DNA from: Hymenoscyphus infarciens
Lineage: Eukaryota; Ascomycota; Leotiomycetes; Helotiales; Helotiaceae
Length of the DNA: 64,000 nucleotides
NCBI GenBank assembly: GCA_001414345.1
Contig: LLCB01000230.1
Span: 1 to 64,000 of the forward strand
Reading direction: 5' to 3'
In this document: positions 45,664 to 58,449 of the stretch, piece after piece
Numbering within the stretch: position 1 is the first letter of the stretch
How the letters are laid out: every line of letters starts with the position of its first letter
Notes under the pieces: model-generated
Told to the model about the DNA's origin: nothing
Seen by the model: the letters and a program-made list of their open reading frames with translations, nothing else
Database searches by the model: none
Translations under genes and position numbers: made by a program

Positions 45664-46179
45664 AATTACTTACTTTTAGAACCTCCTTAGTTTCTAGAGA
45701 AGATTTCTAAGCTAGCTTCTAAGTAGTTACTTAGATTAAAATATCCTTTAATCTAGCCTTACTTATACCTACTTTTATAAATACTTATAAAATAGTAAAT
45801 AAAGTCCTAGCTTTTATAGAAGATAATATACTATATAACTAGTAATTATTTAATATATGCTAGAATAGTATATTAAAGCCTTATAAATAGTACTAAAAGT
45901 AAGAAGCAAGGTATAGAAGGTTATATAGTTTAAGTAGAATAGTTCTTTGATTTTCCTACTTTTATTCTATTACTTTTACTTATACTTTTAAAAGCTCTAT
46001 ATCTACTACTCTATAATACTAAAAATATACTAAGATACTTTAATATTAGTCTTCTAAATACTTAGAAGTCTAGACTCCTTATCTTAAGAGTTTAAAGCTT
46101 AAAGTATACTCTTATTACTTCCTAGTAAACCTAGTAAGTACTCTAGAAAATTATATATCTACACTTCTTTAAAAGCTCT

Positions 46180-48090
46180 CTAATAATAAGATTAAGAACC
46201 GTTTATAAAAAGTAAAAGACTACTTTATAAAAGCTATAGTATAAAGCTCTAATAGCTAAGAGAAGAAATAATAGTTAATTATAGAGTCTAGAAGGAAGTA
46301 AGAGGCTACTATAGAACGTTCTACTACTAACTACTTCGCTCTTATTATTAAGTAAAAGAAGGATAAATTAGCTATAGCTAGAGAGCGAGCTATTTAGAAG
46401 GAAAAAGCTAGAGTTAGATAATTCTTCTTTATAAAAGCTTCTAATAAGACTAAAATAATTAAAGCGAAAGTATATAAGAAGGGATTTATCTCTAATAAGA
46501 AAAAGACTAAAAGTAAGTAGTACTCTTAAATTTAGTATATACTACTAATTAGTATAGTCTCTCTAGCTCCTCCTTCTCTAACCTATAGAGCGCTAAAGCC
46601 TATCTCTATTATTAAAATCTATATTTAAGTAGCTTTATATATCTATATATATATAACAAGTACTAAGGACTTCTCTATTACTAAGAGTATCTCTATAATT
46701 ATATATACTTCTATAGTATAATATAGTAAGATAGTTAAAGTATAAATTAATAACGACTTTCTGTTTTAGATACCTTACTTACCTACTAGTAACTCTAAAG
46801 ATCTATTTAACTTTAAATTAGTACTCTAAAATATATAAGCTAAAAGGTTTACTATTAAGCTCTTAGAAGATATCTACTATATAATCCCTACTCTTAGTAG
46901 ATAAGATCTTATTAATATACTACTTCTTACTAATAAGGCAAAAGACGTCTTTCTAGCTATAAACGTTACTATTAGAAAGAGAAAAGCTAAGTAATTAAGT
47001 ACTATAGATTATAAAAAGATAGATAATATATAAGCTCTTATATAATACTTTAATTTACTAAAAGGTCTTATTAATAAAAAGTACTATAAAGTATATATAG
47101 TATTTAATAGTTATACTAATAATAAGCCTCGATCTTTTAAAAAGAGGTAATCTATCGTATTCTTATAAGATATCTAAGAGCTATTAATTCTATTTTAACT
47201 CTTAGTACTTATTAAGATATCTAATAACAAGCCTATTATACTTAAAGATAATACTTAAGATAGAGAGAGAGATATTAGGCTTATACTATTACTAAAAGAT
47301 AGTACTAGTACTAGAGTAAGCGTAATATTAGTAGATGATTTAAAATTAGATAATCTTCTAAAGATATTTATAATTATTACTACTTACTTAGAAGACTGTT
47401 TTATAATTATTACTACTTATTTAGAAAAGGAAGATAATAGAGATAATAATTCTAGAGAGGGTTCTAAGAGTAATATAAGAAGTAAGGATATAGATATAGA
47501 TATAAATATAAAGGAGGATACTAATAGTAAAGGAGTATTAACTCTAGGCTTATACTTACTATCGCCTTTTATAAAGGATAAGGAGAAAGAGAGCTTAATA
47601 GCACCTATTAAGTTAAATACACTAGAGAGAGTAGATAAGATAGTATAATAATAAGTAGATATAAATAAGTAAATTATAAGAGATCTTGATACTTAATTAC
47701 GTATAAATATTAATACTACTATTACTAAAAATAGGCTTGAATTAATTAATAAGGAAAAGTAATTAAAACTTGATTAAGAGCTTAATAAGAGAGTCTCTAA
47801 TTTACTCTTACTTACTCCTCTTATATCTATAAATACGCTAGTAAGTAAAATAATATTTACTACTATAATCGCTTCTATAAATAGCCTTAATTTAAAGAGA
47901 AAGAGAGGAGATACTCTCTCTTAAATAACCCTTACTAATCGACTCTCTTATACTACTAAAAAGGTTAGAATTGTATATAGTAAGTATAATAAGAAGAGAG
48001 ATAAGAAGTAAGAGTATATAGTAGTAGATACTTTAGATATAGATACTAAGAGGATTGTCTATAATATCTTAATTTTATTACTACTTTTTA
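46180..48090 (+). pseudogene. second long degraded frame of the repeat block, unknown protein
   Basis: A + strand frame of about 630 codons is continuous apart from TAA/TAG at presumed former CAA/CAG. It begins with a charged helical section (KKQQLIIESRRKQEATIE, KQKKDKLAIARERAIQKEK), has a middle with LPTSNSKDLFNFKLVLQNIQ and a very acidic low-complexity stretch (47330-47650), and ends in Lys-rich sequence (KYNKKRDKKQEYIVVDTLDI). I do not recognise it. Its position downstream of the integrase-core frame in the same orientation suggests a second transposon ORF. Confidence 0.4.
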
Positions 48091-48599
48091 GTTACTTTTT
48101 ACTACCTTTACTCTTCTTTTACTCTCTTTACTAAAGTGCTTAAATAATTATAATTTAAGATTATTTAAGTACTTTAAGTACTACTTTGCTAATCGTATAC
48201 TAATTACCTAATTAGGCTTAGCGTCTCTTACTCTTAGGTTAAATTATATCTATACTTATAGTATTAAAAGTCTTAATTATCTCTTTTCCTCTCTTGTTTA
48301 TTAGATACTTATATAACGTTATCGTTTATACTAAGTATATATATTACTTTTGATAATTTATAATATTTTAGATAATAGATTTAAAGTTATATTATACTTA
48401 TATTTAGTATAGTACTAGGTAGCTAGAGAGTAAGCGGTAAGTAATTATAATACGTATATATTTAATAGACATATATATACTATATTACCTTCTACTTTCT
48501 ACCTTTGCTTATACTTAAATTTTACGATTTAAGTCTTATGATTTAAGTATTACGAATTACGAATACTCTTACTTTAAGCTTTAAGATTACTAATTTAAG

Positions 48600-48870
48600 T
48601 ATTTCGATTTACGTCTAAATAGTCTCTAAAAAATCTACGTTTATTAATTTACAATTTACGATTTACGATTTAGCTTTAAAGAGCTATATACTTAAAAATC
48701 TAAGCTTTACGATTTACGATTTACGATTTGCGATTTACGATTTGCGATTTACGATTTACGATTTAGTCGATTCCGACTTTTAGTACGTACGAGATACTAT
48801 AATATCTAGATAAAGCGTCTTATATATATTAAAAGCTTAAAACGAATAAATCGTAAATCGTAAATTATAA
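48600..48870. repeat. AAATCGTAA repeat block with palindrome (right)
   Basis: Tandem TTACGATTTACGATTTGCGAT units, then GATTCCGACTTTTAGTA ... TATTAAAAGCTTAAAACGA and AAATCGTAAATCGTAA. Same organisation as 41893-42165. Confidence 0.6.
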
Positions 48871-49199
48871 ATTACAAAAGTTAATATTCTATATTTATAG
48901 TATTTTATCTCTACTCTCTTACTCTAGCTCTCTCTCTCTTACTTTAGCTCTATAAACTCTCTCTTTTTTTCTTCTTTTCTTAGTAATAATTAATAAAGAA
49001 GAAGAAAAGAGAGAAGGAAGAAGAGAAAGTAAAGAAAGAGAGAAGAGCGAGTAAATATTTTAGTACTTAGAATAAAGTTTTTCCTAGTATAGATAAGAAG
49101 AGTTTAAATAAACTTTCTCTCTTCTTTTTACTCTCTGCTTTCTCTTTTATTTATTAAATAACAATAGTAAGAAAGTAATTATCACGTTTAGTTACGTGC

Positions 49200-52100
49200 T
49201 TTTACTAAGCTTAGGCTCTATAGAGGTATAGAGAGAGTGTCTAAGCATACGAGTATATAAAGCCTTATACTCTCTCTCTTTTAATAATAAGCTTTTAATA
49301 CTTAATTAATACTTTAATACTCTTTTTACTTACTATAATGTCTCTATTTTATACTTTATATTTTAGTTCTATCTAGGCTATCTTATAGATTAGAGAGTAT
49401 TTAGAGTAGAGTTAGATAGTATTTAGTAGTAGAATAATAATAGTGAGATCTTAGCTAAGAGTTTACTTCGAGAGTATACTAATTCGTATCTGATTTAGAA
49501 AATTCAAATAAAAAACTTCTAGCTTAGCTAGAAGTAAAGAAAGTAAGAAAGTAAGACTTTAAAAAAAGAGAGTCGATAGAGTTTCAGCTAGTTAAGAAGA
49601 GTTATTACCGAAGTTGTCGTGTTATCTAAGTATCTAAGATAATAAAAAAGAAGATAGTTACTAGTATAATATCTAGGTTTAGGCGTAGTCGTATAAACTA
49701 AGTTATTTAGGCTCTTAGGTAACCTCGTTCTCTCTACTCGGAGTACTCTACGAAGGCTTGTTTTCATTTTCCGATTTTGAAAAAGAATCGTCGCTATTAG
49801 ATTATAGAGAGTTTAGAGCTAAACTAGATAAGAATAGAGAGGTATTCTTTTAAACTAAAGTGCTAATTATAAGTAACTTAGCGTTTTAGTATTTCTTCTT
49901 ATCTAGAGCTAAAAAATTAAATACTATTTTAATAAAGTTATAATTCTAACGTCTCTTATTTATAGTAGCTAAGTTTTAGAGCTGTAGTATAATCTTCTCT
50001 TATATATAAAAGAACCTTTCTAATTCTAGTATCTCTCTAAGTATAGCTATACTTAAAAAACGATTTTTAAAGTTAGTAAAAGTTTCTTTAGTATTATTAT
50101 ATTCTATTTATAAAGTTCTAAAAGTATTCTAAGTATTATCTATTTTATAACTAGTTAAGAAGTAGAAGTCTAAAAGCTCGAGTATATTCTAAAAGTTATA
50201 AAAAGTAAGAACTAACTTAGTAGAATAAACCGATTTAAACTAGTAATAGAGTTTAAGATAAGTTTAGACTAGTCTAAATCTTATATCTTAAATAAGAGCT
50301 TTTTAGATTAGAGATAAACTATAATAATTAGTATTTATAAGAAGTCTATTATATACCGATATCTTCTATTATTAGTATATAGATAAAATACTATTATCTA
50401 AAGATTCGATCTTTTTAGTTATCTTACTTTTACGTCGAAGAGATTAGAGAGTGTTTATAATATATTTAGAACCGAGTTAAGAGGTCTATTAGAAGGTCTT
50501 AGAAGTACTAGCTCTTAGCTAAAAGAGATATAAGTTTAGACTTAGAAGTAGAGAAGAGTTTAAATAAGAGTCTAAATAAGAGTTAGATACTAGTTAGAGA
50601 GAGTTTAAAAGCTAAGAAAGTCGAATTTAAACCTCGTTTATTATCTTTTCTATCTTAGCTATTTAATTCTTTATCTATTATTCTTCTACTTTTATCTTAG
50701 CTATCTAATCTTTTATTCTTTATTCTTCTACTTCTAAAACTTATATAACTATCTATATCTTATCTATAGTTAAGAAGTCTTAATAGTCTCTTTAATCTTT
50801 TATATTTTAAGATTTTTTAAGTCTTAGTATATAAATATAATTTAGAAAGAGTTTAGAGATTTATCTTTTAGAAAGAGAGATATCTCTAGAAAAGAGTTAT
50901 TACTCGACGTTCTCGAGAGATAGAGCTAGTTTAGAGTAATCTAAAGTTACTCTAAAATTCGATATCTTAGATATTAGTTAGAGAGAGAGTAAAGAGATAG
51001 ATTCTATAATAGTACGAAATATATACTACTACTAAAGAGGTATATAAGAGTACGTTTAGAGTAGAATAATATATATAAATACTAGGCTCTAGTATAGAAG
51101 AAAAGGAAAAACTATCTCTCTTCTATACTAAATATAAGTATCTATATATAAGAGATTAAAAACTACTAAGATCTAATAATAATAATAATAACCGAGTCCT
51201 ATCTAATATAGCTAATACTAAATAATAAGAGCTAAAAAGCTAAATATATAATATCTAAACCTTAATCTCTTTTATATATAAATATTAGATATTAATACTT
51301 TTAATACCTTTAGTTATATAAGTATTAGTTATTCGTAATCCTAGCCTAGAAGTAATCGCTCGGTCTACCTCTTACCTAATCCGCTTCGCGTATTAGATAA
51401 GAGAGAGTAATACGATAAAACTAGTAATATAACCACTTTTAGTTTATACTAAAATACGTTGTTTTTAAAAATATATAATAAAATAACAACGCTTTATTAT
51501 ATTCTAATTTTAATTAGAGTCTCTTATTTTAAACTTAATAAATAGAATTATAAAGTAAGATTTAACTATTAAGAATCTATCTAGTTCTTAAATCTAACTT
51601 CTAAGAAAGCTACTACTAAATCTCTAGAAGAATTTAGTAAAGCCTAGAATATAGAAGATATAATTATATTTTAAAGATTAAATATAAGTTTAAGCTATAT
51701 ATTAATAGTAGGAATATATTAGAGTAGTTTTAGTAGAAAAGGTAGAGAGTTATTAGAGGCTAGTTAAGGCGATTTTAGTATAAATAAAAGTAGTCGTATT
51801 ACTAGTTTTATTATATTACTCTCACTTATCTAATACGCGAAGCGGATTAGGTAAGAGGTGAACCGAGCGATTATTAGCTATTTCACGAATACTAGTAATT
51901 TAGAATAGCGTGCTATTATATATCTAATACTTATACTAATATTATTACTAGAAAAGACGACTATAAGATAATAGATAGTTATTTTAAACTATCTTACTTA
52001 CTCTTTAAAAAGGAACCTTAATTTTGAACTTCGCTTCTAGAGATAAAAAGGCTCTATATATTATATAATAAATATTAGAGACGTAAAGCGTCGAGAATCT

Positions 52101-55100
52101 TATAATCTATTATAAATATATAGTAAAAACTCTTTAATTTACTAAGTATAGCCTAAGCCGACTATTTATACTCTAGAATAGCGCTAGTGCCTACGCTAGT
52201 AAGTAGCTACGTAACTAATATACTTCTATTTACTATAGAATTTTAATAAGAAATTAAGTAGAAGTTACTTTAACTAAAATTATTAAGCTTTTAATAACTA
52301 GTATAAAACTATAGCTTATTACTATTAAGTTTTTTTTTTACTAAAAAGTATTAGTAAGACAAAAGAACTATTATTATTAGAAATGAATCTTTTATTTAAG
52401 TTCTTTATAAAATACTCTTTTATAGCTTATAACTCTAGTTAACTATTAATATAGAGAGAAGTAGAAGATAGAAAGTAGTTTATTTAAAGTAATTTTATAG
52501 TTATATTTATAGTAAGAGAGAAGCTTATTTAAGGTTATTTTTAAAAATATATCTTAGAATATAAAGTAATACTTAAAAAGCTAAAAGTATATTAGATCTA
52601 TAGTCTTAGTATTATTTATAGATATAGTAGCTTTTTCTTTAATAATCTAAGCTAATTTATAACTACTAGTTATAAAGAACTATATATCTAGTTTGTTTAG
52701 ATTAAAATATAAAGTATTTATACTTAATTTACTAATTAAGAAGTATATAGTCTAATCTACCTAAGCTATACTTATAAGTTAGAGAGTAGAAATAATAAGT
52801 AATAATATTATAGATTATAATAACTTAGCTAAGAGCCTATTCTTTCTTTATTCTCTTTTATCTTAATAGAGAGTATAGTTTTTGAATTTTATATTTAACT
52901 ATATATTTAAATTAAGCTTTTAAATCTAACTAAAAGTTAAAGAAAATAAGATCTTCTTATTAAAGTAAAGAGTTAGTAGAGTTTTATCTAACTAAATAAG
53001 TTAATTCCTAGTAGAGTTGAAAAGAACTCTTAAATACTCTAACTATTTATTACTAATAATTAAGTCTTATTATCTAAGATCTAGAATAATAAAAAGGTAG
53101 TTATAGATATAATACTTATCTTACTTTAGATCTAGCTATATAAACTATATTATTATACTTTTAATACTACTATTATAGTTAGAAATAAGTACTAAGTAGA
53201 GTATTTTATAAATCTAGTAATTTAATTAGTTATAAAACTAAAAGTTAATTTAAGAATAAAAATCTATTTACTCTTATATCTATTAAAGCTTATAGTTTAT
53301 ACTATATCTATATATACTAATAATAGTATTTATAAAGAATTAGCTTTATTTTATAAGTTTAAAGAAGTTAAGCTTTAATAGATTATATTTATATAAGTCT
53401 AAGAAAGAGTTTTTATCGAGACTACTTTATTTACTTCTTAATTTAGATTTAAATTATAATACTTTATAAAAACTTATAAGTTATCTTTATATTAGTCTAC
53501 TTTCTAAACTATGTCTTTAATACTAGATAGCTAAGAATTATAAGTTTTATAGTATCTAGACTTATTATAGTAGTAATATATTATATTAGTTAAAAATTAT
53601 TTTATAATATTTAGATATTTATTAGTAAAAGTAGATCTAGAAATATAAAAAGTAGTATAAATAATAGTAAATACTTTATATATAAGTAATAAAAGTTTTA
53701 ATATTAAAATAGATAAAGATTAAAAAGTAATCTTTTTAACTAGAGTTTTAATATTAACTAGTTTAGTTATACTAGTTATATATAATATAATATTCTTATA
53801 TTATTCTTTATTTAAATTTCAAAGATCTACTACTCTTTTAATAATTATAGAACGTAATATAAATTAACTTAAACTAGTATTTAAGCTTAAGATAGTTTTT
53901 AATAAGTCTAGTATTTATTTCTTAAATAAAATCTTTTTAAGTTAGAAGTATATTCTAATAATTAGTATTTACTAAAAGTCTATTATATACTACTATTTTA
54001 TATTATTTATATATAAGAAATATACTATTATTTAATAGTTTAATCTTTTTTATAATCTTACTTTTTATAAGTTAGAGAAGAGTTAAAATAACTTTAGAGT
54101 TAAATAAAATAGTTAACTATTAGAAGAAGATATTAGAAATAGTATTCTTTAAGTAGAAGAAGTCTAAAGTAAAGCTTAGAAGTAAAGAAGAGTTAATTTT
54201 TAATTAAAAATAATTTAAATATTAAGTACTTTTAAGTTATTAGCTTTAGAGTTTACTTATAGTTATCTTTAAATAATAAACTAATTATTATTCTTTTAAA
54301 GTTCTACTTTTAAAGCTTATATTCTATATTATATCCTAGCTATATTAGAAAAGTTTTATTAGTTTCTAAGAGTTTAAAAAACTAAGCTCTTACTTTTAGT
54401 ATTCTAAGATCTTTTATTTTAAGTATATAAGTATAGATTATAACTCTTTTAAAAAGGATTTTACTAGTTTCTCTAGTATATTACTTAATACTCTTTAGTA
54501 GAGCTTTAGAAAGACTTATAGTTACTTTTTTATCTAATAACTCTTATTTTGTTTTATTTTAAAAGAGATTAGAAGTAGATTTAAGAGTTTTCTAAGTATC
54601 TATATATTATTAACTAGTTAAATTCTATAACTTTTCAAATTCTATAAAATAATCTATTTATAAAGAGAGTTATTAAAAATTCTTAGAAATAATTAATATA
54701 ATCTACTTTAATTATATATTACTAGATATAATTTAACTAGCTATTTCTAAAGTTACTAGAATTATAGCTATTTAATATTATTATTATACTAATCTAAATC
54801 TAAGCTAAACTAAAGTTTAAAATAACTATACTAATATACTTAAATAAGATATTATAATAAGCTATTCTTTATAAAATTAGATTTCTTCTTTTAATATAAT
54901 AATATAAAATATATACTATTATAAAAGAGATATATAAGAGTATATTTAATAAAATAATAAATATAAATACTAAGCTCTAATATAAAAGAAAAAACTAAAG
55001 TAGTCTTTTTAATTAAGAAAGAGATAGAGTAGTTAAATATAAGAGATTAGATAATACTAAAGTCTAAAAATATATATAAAGGTCTAAAATCTAATTAATA

Positions 55101-56260
55101 TATATAATATATATAAGTAATCTTAGTAATTCTAGATAGCTCGCTATTATAATAAGTTATTTAGTAATTATTATAAGAGTAAATAGCCTCTTATATACTA
55201 ATTATATGCCTACTCGCTTAGTAGCGTACCTTTTAGCTATAAGAAGCTAGTCTAGATAGCTCTTTAAATATTAAGCTTATTATATATTTCTATATTTATA
55301 ATAGTAATATATAGACTTATAATAGCCTATTACCTAGGCTATTCTAGATAGCCGAGATTTTATAATATATATTATATATATAAGGTTTTAGTAGTTATTA
55401 TTTTATTTTATCTAATTTAGAAAGATTACGTATATCTAGGCTTTTAGACGTACTTTATAGAGTTTAGGCTTTTATATTAGCTAACGTATATTATTATTTA
55501 GTTTTATATCTCTTTTATATTATCTAATCTCTTATATATAGCTACTTACTCTTCTAGAGTTAGAAAAGACCTAGTTTAGCCTTTTCTTCTATACTAGAGC
55601 CTAGTATTTATATATATTATTCTACTCTAAACGTACTCCTATATATCTCTTTAGTAGTAGTATTATATTTTATACTATTATAAGACTTAAGTTTAAGATT
55701 TTTAAGCTACTAAATAAAAGTAGCTCTAAGTTTAACTATAATCTATTTATCTTTTCTAATAATTCTATTAAAGTATAATTAATTGAAAAAGTTTAAAAAA
55801 TACTAAAATCTTTAACTTTAAGTTATAATAGATTTTTAGTTATATTATCTACTATTATATTCTTTATAAATAGATAAGTAAGTTAGAAACTCTTTTATTA
55901 GTACTTTTAATAAAGTATATATTTTAAATATTAATATAATAGTACTTAGTTTAGATCTTTTAGTTTTCGTTTTCTTCTACTATTAATTAGATTATTTATT
56001 ATCTATTTTTTAAATTAAAATAAATACTAAAGTAGCTTAATTAGAAAGCTAAGCGACTATAGTAATATATGAATATTAAGACTATATCTACTTTATTTTA
56101 TTTTTTATTATATTATTATTCTTTCTTTATATCTATATATTATATAATATAGTCTATACTAGTAGATATTTACTATCTTCTATAAATAAGTTAACTAGTT
56201 TAGTACTAATAACTGATTTACTGAAAGTTCTTAATAAGGCCGTTGGTAATCGGCGCCTTA
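49200..56260. other. nested RIP-degraded repeat DNA
   Basis: Extremely AT-rich with stops in all frames and no ORF of note. Internal homologies: 49.8-51.15 kb resembles 53.4-55.03 kb in direct orientation. A segment of about 105 bp is present at 51005-51113, 54895-55005 (direct, more mutated) and 55573-55690 (inverted). About 115 bp at 41590-41705 recurs at 55170-55290. A perfect CTTCTAGCTTAGCTAGAAG palindrome lies at about 49518. A TA-flanked TIR element sits at 51355-51871. No protein domain could be decoded. Confidence 0.55.
51355..51871. mobile_element. TA-flanked TIR element, 517 bp
   Basis: Inverted ends ATCGCTCGGTYYACCTCTTA continuing about 75 bp (51355-51430 and 51795-51871), flanked by TA (51353-51354 and 51872-51873). 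The TIRs are much less AT-rich than the surroundings. The ends resemble in style (TA + ATCG.CGG) those of the element at 27219-28415. Confidence 0.65.
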
Positions 56261-56268
56261 GGTTTACT

Positions 56269-56991
56269 CTATTTCTCTCTAAATCTCGGTATTCCGGAAC
56301 CTCTCTTGATTTCCTTGTTAAAACATTCCTTGACTATTTCATCCTCGTAAATATCTAACACATTATCTCTTAATAACAGCTCTCTATAGAGATATCCGAA
56401 AGCCCACCCCGATAATTTCACCTGCCAGTTCCGGATGTTAGTGTATTCTCTTTCCTTCGTAATAATGCTCCGAAGTAATTCGACTGCATTAGGATAGTAT
56501 AAGTTTCCGTGGACGTAAAATCGTAGTTGTAATAGAGGACCAGGAGGAGATGGAAATTCCAGTTTCGATGCCCGTTCAGAAGCGCTCAGACGGAGGTAGC
56601 TACTAGGTATAAGAATGGTACGCTAAACAAACTTATTCTCATCAGGGTGATGAAACCGACGTGTTTTCGCATCGAAATTCGCAAAAGCAAGTCCTATTTT
56701 TACGTGAACACGTCGGAATATCTCGTCTTTACGGGTGGCAGGATCTATTATAGAACCAAAGGACCAGTGCTGACGGATGAAGCCTGCATCTGCCAGCTTC
56801 GTCGCTGCTAGCTCCATTTCGTCATCGCGTACTCCAAGCATATAGCACTACAAGGATGCGTTAGAAGAACCCAAAGAATGAGAGCCAGGAATAGAGAAGC
56901 AAAGAGTACTTGCCTCGTGTACCACGGGAACGCCGAGATAGTGTATTGCGAGATCCCCCCACACTATTAAACTTGATTGGCTAGAGGACAT
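56269..56991 (-). pseudogene. conserved fungal protein (nucleotidyltransferase-fold-like), one in-frame TAG
   Basis: Exon 1 56991-56914 encodes MSSSQSSLIVWGDLAIHYLG. Exon 2 56847-56269 continues CYMLGVRDDEMELAATKLAD and RQHWSFGSIIDPATRKDEI. After a single TAG (56623-56625) it goes on in the same frame for 118 codons: RTILIPSSYLRLSASERA, LRFYVHGNLYYPNAVELLRS, WQVKLSGWAFGYLYRELLLR and NVLDIYEDEIVKECF. The TAG is consistent with a C-to-T change in CAG, the RIP signature. The donor is GCAAGT, a GC-AG intron (or a T-to-C mutated GTAAGT). The family is widespread in fungi as hypothetical proteins with a possible nucleotidyltransferase fold; this assignment is tentative. Without the TAG the protein would be about 218 residues. 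Confidence 0.65.
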
Positions 56992-57404
56992 TCGCAACAA
57001 ATTTCAATCCCGTTGATTCAGGTTCGTATTTCGTCATGACAACAGTTGTTGTGTTAATGAGGGGGGAAATTGATAAGCAGAACATTAAATGTTGCTTCGC
57101 AGAACAATCCCCCCTCGAGCCCCCCACCATTTGCTATCTGAGGCACACAGTATTGCCACCACAGCAGCACACACCAGGGGTTGCAGGAATTCGTGACTAT
57201 AGTCTAAGGTACCTTCCCCTTTTGTAATTCTCCTAACTCTTTTAGAATAATAAAGACAATATAAATCTCATTGTTCTAGTCTTATAGAATAATTGAATTA
57301 ATTTCCTAGTCCTAGTTGAATAATAAAGAGAGTAGTATAAAGGTACTCTACTCGTAACTAGTTACGAATTCCTATACTCTCTAGTAATAGATATAGAAAA
57401 AGAA
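56992..57404. other. intergenic grading into AT-rich DNA
   Basis: No supportable gene. RIP-like composition starts at about 57230. Contains TACTCGTAACTAGTTACGA (57351-57369), a short palindrome. Confidence 0.4.
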
Positions 57405-58449
57405 GCGAGCCTAAGCCTTAGAAAAGCTAGGTTATAACGTTATAACTAGCTCTTCTAAGAGCTATATAACTCGTCTAACGTCGGTTTAACTATACTGTCT
57501 TTTAAGCTTTATTAGCGCGTAGAGAGTTATATATATAATTAGTCTTTAATAGTATTTATAGAAACGTAACTAAGAGGACTAAAAAGTATATATTATTTAA
57601 TTAAATATATATATATATATATACTTTTAGTAGATAGTAGAGTAGAAGGCTTAAAAGAGATAAGTTTTAGAAATATTAAATATATAATAGAAGAAAAGAA
57701 TTATATTTTAAATAATTAATAAACTAGAAGTATAGAAGTAATTAATTAATAATTTAAAGATATTAAGTTAAAGAAGACTTTTAGTCTATTCTATACTAAA
57801 AGTAAAGAGTTTTTAGACTATTATAAACTAAAAGTCTTTTTTAATATAATGTTTTTAATTAATTATTTATTTATTTATATAATTTTAGTCTATAATAGAC
57901 TAAAAGTCTTCTTTAATATACTTTTTTTAATTAATTATTTATTTATATATATACTTTTAGTCTCTAATAGTCTAAAAACTATTAACTTTTAGTCTATTAT
58001 AGATTAATATCTATCTACTTTTAGTATATAATAGTCTAAAAACTCTTTACTTTTAGTATAGAATAGACTAAAAGTCTTCTTTAACTTAATATTTTTAAAT
58101 AATTAATTAATTACTTATATACTTCTAGTTTATTAATTATTTAAAATATAATTCTTTTCTTCTATTATATATTTAATATTTCTAAAACTTATCTCTTTTA
58201 AGCCTTCTACTCTACTATCTACTAAAAGTATATATATATATATATATATTTAATTAAATAATATATACTTTTTAGTCCTCTTAGTTACGTTTCTATAAAT
58301 ACTATAAAAGGCTGATTATATATATAACCCTCTACGTGCTAACAAAGCTTAAAAGGCGACGTGGTTATACCGACGTTAGACAAGTCATATAGCTCTTAGG
58401 AGGGCTGGTTATAACGTTATGACCTAGCCCTCCTAAGGCTCGGGTTCGG
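57405..58449. repeat. 1.04 kb near-palindrome (fold-back element)
   Basis: Left arm 57405-57834 and right arm 58020-58449 are inverted copies of about 430 bp. They share, for example, GTTATAACGTTAT near the outside, TATTTATAGAAACGTAACTA, CTTTTAGTAGATAGTAGAGT and AAAGAGTTTTTAGACTATTA. The central 185 bp repeats ACTAAAAGTCTTCTTTAATATA. The outer part of the right arm keeps GC-rich sequence (58340-58449) where the left arm has C-to-T and G-to-A changes, so RIP acted unevenly. No coding capacity. A foldback transposon is likely. Confidence 0.75.

Larger units (their letters stand above)
41270..49200 (+). mobile_element. large RIP-degraded DNA transposon carrying an integrase-core transposase (limits approximate)
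   Basis: Inverted matches frame this region. The segment at about 41540-41575 (CTTATCTATACTAGGAAAAA) is inverted at about 49075-49110. Blocks of AAATCGTAA repeats with a GTCGGAAACGACGACTAAATCG-type palindrome lie at 41893-42160 and 48600-48870. Two long + strand frames, open except for RIP-type stops, lie inside (separate entries). Exact ends and target duplication were not found, and other elements are nested here. Confidence 0.45.

Noticed and set aside
41893..48870. AAATCGTAA arrays considered as a CRISPR-like array.
   Set aside because: Units are contiguous without unique spacers and the organism is eukaryotic; they are tandem or palindromic repeats.
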